A stretch of DNA of 30,329 nucleotides from CAVSWN01 sp046728115 (GTDB taxonomy: Bacteria > Acidobacteriota > Vicinamibacteria > Vicinamibacterales > CAVVIG01), in NCBI GenBank assembly GCA_046728115.1, contig JBKPDW010000520.1, positions 1-30,329 of the forward strand. The letters run 5' to 3'. Below the pieces are notes generated by a model. The model had not been told where the DNA came from, made no database searches, and saw only the letters and a program-made list of their open reading frames with translations. How positions within the stretch are numbered: the first letter of the stretch is position 1; every line of letters starts with the position of its first letter. The position numbers and the translations under genes were made by a program. Shown here one piece after another: positions 1 through 5,081 of the stretch.

Positions 1-22
1 GGAACGAGGTGGTCGGGGTCAT
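1..22 (-). CDS. 5' end of a gene overlapping the BlaI-type repressor gene (probable BlaR1/M56 partner)
   Basis: Only seven codons are present: an ATG at 22-20 whose first bases overlap the TGA of the repressor gene (ATGA junction), reading Met-Thr-Pro-Thr-Thr-Ser-Phe before the window ends. The overlap means the two genes are translationally coupled. In most bacteria a BlaI-family repressor is followed by a BlaR1-like M56 membrane metallopeptidase, so that is the likely identity. This is inference from context, because no domain can be seen. Confidence 0.45.
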
Positions 23-399
23 CGCGAGCCTCCCCGGTGCTTATTCAGCAGCTTCCGAATTTCCTCGAGCTCCGCCGGCGACGCCTTCTTCGACGCCAGC
101 GCCTGCATTACCAGCTTCCCGGCCGAGCCATCGAAGGCGCGATCCAGCAGGTCCGCGATGAGCTGACGCTGCGTCTGGTCCTCGGTGAACGACGCCCGAT
201 ACACGTGCGTGCGGGCCGATTCGTCCCTCACGACCAGGCGCTTCTCCGTCATGATTTGCAGCAGCTTCAGGACGGTCGTGTAACCCGCTTCGCGATCGAG
301 ATCGTCAGCGACTTGACGGACGGTGCTGGGTCCCCGGGACCAGAGCACGCGAAGAATGGCAAGCTCGGCATCGGTCGGTTTGCGGCTGGGCGGTGGCAT
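19..399 (-). CDS. BlaI/MecI/CopY-family transcriptional repressor
   Basis: A 126-residue winged-helix repressor, the usual length for the BlaI/MecI family (Penicillinase_R). Residues 7-75 carry the family signature: PTDAELAILRVLW at the start of helix 1, then the recognition segment around GYTTVLKLLQIM, then a wing ending in HVYRA. The C-terminal half (about 80-120) is the dimerisation part. In this family a membrane M56 sensor cleaves the dimerisation region and releases the operators. The gene starts ten bases downstream of a -10 box with no Shine-Dalgarno, so the mRNA is probably leaderless. Two dyads cover the promoter, which points to autorepression. The 3' end overlaps the next gene, which is probably the sensor. 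The ligand or stress sensed cannot be told from sequence. In Acidobacteriota such pairs are very common and mostly not linked to beta-lactamases; none is seen here. Confidence 0.9.
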   Translation of the reverse strand: MPPPSRKPTDAELAILRVLWSRGPSTVRQVADDLDREAGYTTVLKLLQIMTEKRLVVRDESARTHVYRASFTEDQTQRQLIADLLDRAFDGSAGKLVMQALASKKASPAELEEIRKLLNKHRGGSR

Positions 400-408
400 G
401 TCCGCGAT

Positions 409-436
409 TGTCTACGAGGGGTTTCGTAGTTGTCAA
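409..436 (-). promoter_or_regulatory. sigma-70-type promoter of the BlaI-type gene
   Basis: Reading the minus strand, TTGACA (436-431) is followed by a 16-bp spacer and TAGACA (414-409). The start ATG is at 399, so transcription would begin two to four bases before it, leaving a leaderless message. No Shine-Dalgarno is present. The -35 and -10 boxes each touch one of the two operator dyads. Confidence 0.75.
413..428. promoter_or_regulatory. BlaI-type operator 1 (overlaps the -10 end of the promoter)
   Basis: A 16-bp dyad with outer half-sites TACGA and TCGTA (flanked by C and G, so CTACGA/TCGTAG is perfect over 6 bp). It has the same architecture as operator 2, with centres 24 bp apart. BlaI/MecI repressors bind paired dyads of this size; assigning these sites to the adjacent repressor is inference. 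Confidence 0.7.
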
Positions 437-887
437 TACGAAATCTTTCGTAGAGCCGCGGCAAGTGCGAGCATGCCCGTGAGATTCGCGCTCGTGCGGA
501 ACATGTCCGGAATCGTATCGACGGCCAGCAGTATCCCGATGCCGTCGACTGGCAGATTCACGGCCGACATCACAGGGACCATTGCGATGATGCTGCCGAA
601 GGGGATTCCTGGAATGGCAAAGGAGGTGAGCACGACGGTCAGGACGACGGATCCAAGCTGTGCGGGCGAGAGCACCACGCCATACAGCCGTGCGAGAAAC
701 AACACACCCACAGGCTGCGCGACGGCCGCCCCGACGCGAAACACGTTGGCGGCCAGCGGCAGCAGAAAGCCCGTAATCGCTGGCGGCATTCCGGCGCGCT
801 GCGCGCTCTCGAGGTCGATCCCGCGAGGGCCAGACCGAGACCGAACCCCGCCACCAGCCCAATCAGCACGCGCGCCGTCAGTGACAC
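433..887 (-). pseudogene. internally deleted dicarboxylate/amino acid:cation symporter (DAACS, SDF family)
   Basis: Two pieces of one transporter family lie in different frames. From a GTG at 887 the first 24 residues (MSLTARVLIGLVAGFGLGLA...) match the first transmembrane helix of DctA/GltP-type symporters. Near 815 the frame changes, and from about 816 to 433 another frame encodes the C-terminal transport core: LESAQRAGMPPAITGFLLP, the hairpin-2 region LTSFAIPGIPFG, and the substrate-site stretch DMFRTSANLTG, which matches the family's DMxRTxxNVxG. Intact members have about 400 to 430 residues; only about 150 remain and the middle is missing. The sequence therefore shows a large internal deletion plus a frame change. 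A short ORF starting at the internal ATG (789) is open, but it lacks a ribosome-binding site and most of the fold. An assembly error is a less likely alternative. Confidence 0.75.
437..452. promoter_or_regulatory. BlaI-type operator 2 (abuts the -35 box)
   Basis: A perfect 7+2+7 palindrome, TACGAAA-TC-TTTCGTA, directly upstream of the TTGACA box. It lies inside the last codons of the transporter remnant, so operator and degenerate coding sequence share bases. Confidence 0.75.
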
Positions 888-903
888 GGGCGAAATAGTA
901 ACA

Positions 904-937
904 GTTCAGAATTCAGAGTGAGTTGAGAGAGTTCAAA
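904..937. repeat. degenerate heptad array downstream of (and overlapping) the ADOP stop codon
   Basis: Units GTTCAGA (904), ATTCAGA (911), two decayed units and GTTCAAA (931). The TGA stop of the permease gene is inside the last unit. The unit is the reverse complement of the TCTGAAC array at 4063-4097. Confidence 0.6.
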
Positions 938-3596
938 GTCCATGCAGCGCGGTCAACGGATCGATGCGCGTGGCACGTGAGGACGGGATGATGACTGCGA
1001 GTACGGCGACGACGGTCACAACGAGCAGCACGCCGACGTACACCATTGGATCGGCTGCGCTGACCTGGAACAGCAGGCTCGCCAGAGATTGGGCGAGCGC
1101 GTAGGCGCCGGCGAGGCCGATGCCAATGCCCGTGATGGTCATGGTTCCTGCCTGCCGGAGCACGAGCGCGAGTACGCTGGCCGGCGACGCGCCCAGCGCC
1201 ATTCGGACGCCGATTTCACGTGTGCGCTGGGTGACGAGGTACGCCATCACACCGTACAGACCCGCGGCCGTCAGGCCGACAGCGACGAGCGCGAAGACCG
1301 ACAGCAGCATCACATTCAGCCGGCGTGGCGCGACCGACTGGGCGATCAGTTCGTCCATCGGGCGGATCAAGCCGATGGGCTGGTGGTCGTCGTCGATGCT
1401 TGCGACGGCAGCGCGCAGCTGCGGCGCAACGGCCGTGACGTCGGCACTCGTTCGGACGACGAGGCTCATGCTGCGGACGAGCCCGGCTCCAAGGGCCGTG
1501 AATGGTTGCTCGTAGGGAATGTACGCTTCGGGCGTGGCGGCGGTGTCTAGCCCGCCATGCCGGATGTCGCCGACGACGCCGATCACTTCCATCCAGCGTT
1601 CGGGTGCGCCAAGACTGATGCGCTCGCCCAACGGATCGCGCCCGGCCCAGAACTGGCTTGTCGCCGACTGATTGATGATCACGACAGGCGTCGCATCCGC
1701 CGTATCACGATCCGTAAACAACCGGCCGCGAACCAGCGGGATGCCCATCGTCTGGAAATAATCCGGCGTGACCAGATGTGGATGCGCGCGAACCGGCAGC
1801 GGCGATTCGACTTCCCGTTTTTCGATCTGCAGATCCAGTCTGGCGTCGAACCCGCTGAATGGCAGCGCACTGGTCCCGGCAACGTGCTCGACTCCGGGCG
1901 TCACGCGCAGGCGTTCGACGAGCGCCCGATAGAACGCGACAGCGCGCATATGATCGCCGTAACGGCTCGCCGGCAGTGTCAGTCGCAGCGTCTGCAGTTG
2001 CTGCGAGCGGAAGCCCGGGGAGATCTCGGTCAGGTGCTTGAAGCTCATCAGCAAGAAACCGGCGCCGGCCAGCAGTACCACTGATAACGGCAACTCCGCC
2101 ACCACGAGAACCGACCGCAGCCGCCGTCCGGTCTCGCCACTGCTGCCCCGCGCTCCATCGTTGAGGGCACTGCTCACACGCTGATCGGACGCGATCACGG
2201 CCGGGCCCGCTCCGAACACCAGGCCCGTGAACATCGCTATCGCGCCGGTCGTCAGGAACACTCGCGTGTCGATGGCGAGACGCTCGATGCCGGGAAGCGC
2301 CGAGAACTGCGGCGGTAGCACCTGACGCAGAACGGCAATCCACCAGGACGCCAGCAGCAACCCAACGCTCCCGCCCACGGCGGCGAGAACGACGCTCTCC
2401 GTCAGTAATTGCTGTATCAGTCGGCAGCGGGCGCCTCCGATCGCCATTCGGACGGCGAGTTCCTTTTGTCGCGTCGTGGCGCGAGCCAGCAGCAGCGTCG
2501 CCACGTTGGCGCATGCGATGAGCAGCACGAGGACGACCGCACTCAACAGCATCAGCAGCGGCGTGCGCGTGTCGCCCACCAGGGCGTCGCGCAATGGAAG
2601 CACCGACGGAGCGTGATTGGCGTTCTCGAGCGGAAATGCCGCGCTCAATCGACGGCCGATAACGGTCATCTCCTCACGTGCGTGGGCGAACGACACCGTT
2701 TCGTGTCGGCGGGCGACAGCCCCCAGGAAGTGCGCCCCACGAAGCGCACGATCGTGGTCGCTCAGTGCCAGCGGCACCAGCATGTCCGGCTGGGACGGCC
2801 ACCAGAACGCTGCCGGCAACACGCCAATCACCTCGTAGAGATTCCCGTCGAAGCTGGCAGTGTGTCCGACCACGGACGCATCGGCCCCGAACTGATTGCG
2901 CCACAGGGTATCGGTCAGCAGGACCACGCGATCGTGCCCAATCATTTCTTCCTGTTCGCGAAAATCCCGGCCTAGTGCCGGTCGAACGCCAAGCGCCGAG
3001 AGGAAAGCCGACGTGACAGACAAGCCGACCAGGCGCTGCGGCTCGCCGCGGCCGGTCATGTTGAGCGCCACCTCCGAATACGCTGCCACGGCGGTGAACG
3101 ATCGAGCGTCGCGGCGCCAGTCGTAGAAGTCCGCCGGCGAGACGGGGCCGTTCACACGTCCCTCACGAGGACGCGACTCTCCGAGCGCTACGATTCGATC
3201 GGCTCGCGCGTACGAGAGCGGCCGCCACAGCACGGAGTCCACAACGCTGAAGATTGCGGTGTTGGCGCCGGTTCCAAGCGCGAGCACAGCAACGGCAACG
3301 GCGGTGAACGCCCTCTGCCGGCGCATCAAGCGGACGCCGAAGACAATGTCCTGGCGGATCGACTCCCAGGGTCGAGACGCGCGAATCTCATCGCCAATAG
3401 GCGGCAGCGAGCGCCCATGTGCGGCGCGTTCCCAGCGGAACGTCGCCGCCACGCGCGCGGCCTGGAACCAGAGCCACACGCGTGCACGGGCGGCGCCACA
3501 ACGGTCGCGCCGCGCCAGAAACTCCTCTTCCAGATCACCCGCGATCGACTCGCCGAGATCGCGCGGCACCAGACGCAGCAGCGTCTTCCAGCTCAT
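933..3596 (-). CDS. ADOP-family FtsX-like ABC permease (MacB-like periplasmic core)
   Basis: An 887-residue 'acidobacterial duplicated orphan permease'. Residues 1-60 form the soluble prefix seen in these proteins (RDLGESIAGDLEEEF). A first transmembrane helix at about 97-118 (ALGTGANTAIFSVVDSVLWR) is followed by a MacB-type periplasmic core. A first FtsX block lies at about 365-440 (ACANVATLLLARATTRQKE, then VRMAIGGAR), followed by a second periplasmic core. A second FtsX block near the C-terminus contains TREIGVRMALGAS. The family is related to MacB and LolC/E permeases, but no ATPase gene is nearby, as is usual for these orphans; the substrate is unknown. I chose the start at 3596, not the longer frame from 3734, because its ATG overlaps the TGA of padR (ATGA) and the extra 46 residues are basic, low-complexity and antisense-like. 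The gene is co-transcribed with padR. Confidence 0.9.
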   Translation of the reverse strand: MSWKTLLRLVPRDLGESIAGDLEEEFLARRDRCGAARARVWLWFQAARVAATFRWERAAHGRSLPPIGDEIRASRPWESIRQDIVFGVRLMRRQRAFTAVAVAVLALGTGANTAIFSVVDSVLWRPLSYARADRIVALGESRPREGRVNGPVSPADFYDWRRDARSFTAVAAYSEVALNMTGRGEPQRLVGLSVTSAFLSALGVRPALGRDFREQEEMIGHDRVVLLTDTLWRNQFGADASVVGHTASFDGNLYEVIGVLPAAFWWPSQPDMLVPLALSDHDRALRGAHFLGAVARRHETVSFAHAREEMTVIGRRLSAAFPLENANHAPSVLPLRDALVGDTRTPLLMLLSAVVLVLLIACANVATLLLARATTRQKELAVRMAIGGARCRLIQQLLTESVVLAAVGGSVGLLLASWWIAVLRQVLPPQFSALPGIERLAIDTRVFLTTGAIAMFTGLVFGAGPAVIASDQRVSSALNDGARGSSGETGRRLRSVLVVAELPLSVVLLAGAGFLLMSFKHLTEISPGFRSQQLQTLRLTLPASRYGDHMRAVAFYRALVERLRVTPGVEHVAGTSALPFSGFDARLDLQIEKREVESPLPVRAHPHLVTPDYFQTMGIPLVRGRLFTDRDTADATPVVIINQSATSQFWAGRDPLGERISLGAPERWMEVIGVVGDIRHGGLDTAATPEAYIPYEQPFTALGAGLVRSMSLVVRTSADVTAVAPQLRAAVASIDDDHQPIGLIRPMDELIAQSVAPRRLNVMLLSVFALVAVGLTAAGLYGVMAYLVTQRTREIGVRMALGASPASVLALVLRQAGTMTITGIGIGLAGAYALAQSLASLLFQVSAADPMVYVGVLLVVTVVAVLAVIIPSSRATRIDPLTALHGL

Positions 3597-3919
3597 GCCA
3601 GCTTGGTCTCCAGCCCCTTCCACAATGCGACGAGCGCGCGCCGGCTGTCTTTGAGCGCGGCGACAGCGCGCGGCCGTAGCGCGTAGTACCGCTTCGCGCG
3701 CCCGCCGCGCTCGGGCGTCGGATCCGCGAGCCACGACCGCAGGTAGCCTTTGGTTTCGAGCCGATCGAGCGTGATGTAAATCGACCCCCGCGACACCTCG
3801 CGCCCCGTGCAGCGCAGGATCTCCTCACGTACCGATACGGCGTACGCCTCGTCGCCAAGTCGCAAGATACTCAGCAGCACTACTTGCTCGAATTCTCCCA
3901 GCGCCGAAGCCTCGGTCAT
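3593..3919 (-). CDS. PadR-family transcriptional regulator
   Basis: A 108-residue PadR-type winged-helix protein, the normal length for the short subfamily. It begins MTEASALGEFEQVVLLSILR, followed by the recognition helix region GREVSRGSIYITLDRLETKG (about 42-61) and the wing with GGRAKRYYAL. PadR proteins repress their own operon and a linked transporter and are released by small ligands or stress. The stop codon overlaps the start of the ADOP permease gene, a pairing very common in Acidobacteriota, so it most likely controls that permease. I chose the ATG at 3919; the frame stays open to 4105, but the upstream part is read from a heptad array and a terminator. A dyad at 3992-4012 is a candidate operator. 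There is no strong Shine-Dalgarno just before the start. Confidence 0.9.
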   Translation of the reverse strand: MTEASALGEFEQVVLLSILRLGDEAYAVSVREEILRCTGREVSRGSIYITLDRLETKGYLRSWLADPTPERGGRAKRYYALRPRAVAALKDSRRALVALWKGLETKLA

Positions 3920-3928
3920 TTCAGCATC

Positions 3929-3956
3929 CAATCCCCAAGCGCGAATTTCCAAGCCC
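3929..3956. repeat. four phased heptads in the padR leader
   Basis: Plus-strand units CAATCCC (3929), CAAGCGC (3936), GAATTTC (3943) and CAAGCCC (3950), each exactly 7 bp, ending ten bases upstream of the padR ATG. The unit type recurs at 8221-8355. Confidence 0.6.
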
Positions 3957-3991
3957 CGGGCCTTTTCAGCCCGAAAATCCCCTCCTCCTGA

Positions 3992-4012
3992 AATGCTGAC
4001 ATAGTAAGCATT
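3992..4012 (-). promoter_or_regulatory. inverted repeat in the padR-ADOP promoter region (candidate PadR operator)
   Basis: AATGCT (3992-3997) and AGCATT (4007-4012) are perfect 6-bp arms around a 9-bp centre. The centre contains TACTAT on the minus strand (4006-4001), a good -10 box. No convincing -35 sits at the right distance. Position and symmetry suggest autoregulation by the PadR protein. A strong CAGGAGGAGG stretch at 3990-3981 has no start codon at a usable distance. Confidence 0.45.
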
Positions 4013-4019
4013 CACAGTC

Positions 4020-4056
4020 AAAAAAAAGCCGCCAGCACACGATGTGCGCTGACGGC
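4020..4056 (-). terminator. rho-independent terminator of the DinB-like gene
   Basis: On the minus strand a 13-bp stem (4056-4044 with 4040-4028; 11 Watson-Crick pairs and two G-U pairs) closes a 3-base loop and is followed at once by eight T residues (4027-4020). It lies 46 bases past the stop codon of the secreted DinB-like gene and just upstream of the padR promoter dyad, so it separates the two units. Confidence 0.9.
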
Positions 4057-4062
4057 CCTTCA

Positions 4063-4097
4063 CCCCTAATCTAAACTCTGAACTCTGAAATCTGAAC
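4063..4097. repeat. perfectly phased heptad array (TCTGAAC type)
   Basis: Five consecutive units on the plus strand: CCCCTAA (4063), TCTAAAC (4070), TCTGAAC (4077), TCTGAAA (4084) and TCTGAAC (4091). It fills the gap between the DinB-like stop codon and the terminator. The same unit, inverted, is at 904-937 on the other side of padR-ADOP. Confidence 0.8.
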
Positions 4098-4101
4098 TCC
4101 T

Positions 4102-4683
4102 TCAACCTCGTCCGCGCATGCCTCTGCCAGCGTTCTCCGTCGGCGGCGGCACGAGGTTCTTCGACCGCAGATACACATAGGCAGTTCCCGCCATCTCGTT
4201 GCCATGGACGAGCACGCCGTAGAGCGCGGCTGCACGGGTCACTTCGTTGTTGCCCTGCTTCACCATTTCGGTTGCCGAGGCGTCAGTCACCTGCGCGAAC
4301 AGGTCGTCGCACATCGCAAACGAGTCGGCCAGCGCCTTGGTCACTTCGGCCTTGGTCTTCAGCTCCTGCTCGAGTTGCTTGCCGGCCATCGGATTCGGCA
4401 CCCCCTTCAGCGTGGAGCACTGGCCGAACTGCGCCTGCGCGATATGCGCGATCACGGCGGCGTAGGTTCGAGCCTCCGGCGTCGAACCGGGCTTGAAGTT
4501 GTAGTCGGCCTCGGGCATCTTCTCAGCGGCCTGGGTGAAGTTGGTCTTGAAGCCGGCATAGCCTCGCTGGAGGCTCGTCGCCAGACCGATCTTCTGCCCC
4601 TGCATCTGTCCGCCGCCGCCCTGCGCAAAGGCTGCCGCGACGGTCAATGCAGCGACAACTACCACGTACAAAACACGCGTCAT
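4102..4683 (-). CDS. secreted DinB-fold protein
   Basis: A 193-residue protein with a signal peptide (about residues 1-20, ending AAAFA before Gln) and a DinB-like four-helix bundle. The family pattern is visible in the EKMPEADYNFKP segment (residues 54-65), in AHIAQAQ with His80, and in LVHGNEMAG with His160 followed by LRSKNLVPP. DinB-fold enzymes bind a metal through three histidines, two of them spaced HxxxH; here the residue four past His160 is Met164, so the third ligand appears lost. The start is supported by AAGGAG seven bases upstream of the ATG. It stands alone with its own terminator. Secreted DinB-like proteins are abundant in Acidobacteriota and their role is unknown; thiol-S-transferase activity is only known for cytoplasmic relatives. 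Confidence 0.85.
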   Translation of the reverse strand: MTRVLYVVVVAALTVAAAFAQGGGGQMQGQKIGLATSLQRGYAGFKTNFTQAAEKMPEADYNFKPGSTPEARTYAAVIAHIAQAQFGQCSTLKGVPNPMAGKQLEQELKTKAEVTKALADSFAMCDDLFAQVTDASATEMVKQGNNEVTRAAALYGVLVHGNEMAGTAYVYLRSKNLVPPPTENAGRGMRGRG

Positions 4684-4711
4684 CGGATGCTCCTTCGAAA
4701 AGGTGCGGTAA

Positions 4712-4769
4712 CTGTACTACAGACCTCCGTCCTGGGCGCGGGGACGGAGGTTGCCGCAGGGACGGAGGT
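4712..4769. repeat. palindrome plus GGACGGAGGT repeats between divergent genes
   Basis: This divergent spacer holds a perfect 5+1+5 palindrome, CTGTA-C-TACAG (4712-4722). ACCTCCGTCC (4723-4732) is inverted against GGACGGAGGT (4742-4751), giving a 10-bp hairpin stem, and a second direct copy GGACGGAGGT follows at 4760-4769 (period 18). It sits upstream of both the DinB-like gene and the small membrane protein gene, so a regulatory role is possible. Confidence 0.6.
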
Positions 4770-4813
4770 GTCTCTGGCTTGTCCTGTGCATCTACTCGCT
4801 ACCGGAGGCGACT

Positions 4814-5029
4814 GTGAAGCTCATCGGAGCGTTGCTGATCGTATTCGGTGTCGTCGCGCTGGCGCTGGGTGGCATCCGGTATACCACACGAGAGAAGGTG
4901 TTGGACATCGGACCCATCCAGGCGACGTCCGAAAAACACCACGAGATCCCGCTGTCGCCGATCGTCGGTTTCGCGGCGGTGGCCGGCGGTGTCGTGCTCG
5001 TGGTCGTTGGTGCACGCACGCGGGTGTAG
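4814..5029 (+). CDS. small two-helix membrane protein, DUF3185-like
   Basis: A 71-residue protein with a hydrophobic helix at about 3-20 (LIGALLIVFGVVALALGG), a polar middle (REKVLDIGPIQATSEK) and a second helix at about 47-66 ending in a short basic tail. The layout and the DIGPI..T.EK stretch resemble DUF3185 proteins, which have about 70 residues and no known function. The start is the GTG at 4814, because GGAGG lies five bases upstream. The frame is open further upstream to 4751, but that part is read from the intergenic repeat. The gene converges with nrdJ, with 52 bases between the stops. Confidence 0.8.
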   Translation: MKLIGALLIVFGVVALALGGIRYTTREKVLDIGPIQATSEKHHEIPLSPIVGFAAVAGGVVLVVVGARTRV

Positions 5030-5081
5030 CACTGATCAGATTGGCGTGGGCACGGCGTGCCGAGCCTGCGCGCTCGCCGTC

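Noticed and set aside
3597..3734. N-terminal extension of the ADOP permease by 46 residues
   Set aside because: The extension is Arg/Ala-rich and overlaps padR in another frame. The ATGA overlap start at 3596 fits the family.
3920..4105. N-terminal extension of PadR by 62 residues
   Set aside because: It would be read from the heptad arrays, the promoter dyad and a terminator. The PadR domain begins exactly at the ATG at 3919.
5049..5061. GGCAC-GGC-GTGCC hairpin between the convergent DUF3185-like gene and nrdJ
   Set aside because: Only 5 bp with no T-tract on either side. Too weak to call as a terminator in GC-rich DNA.
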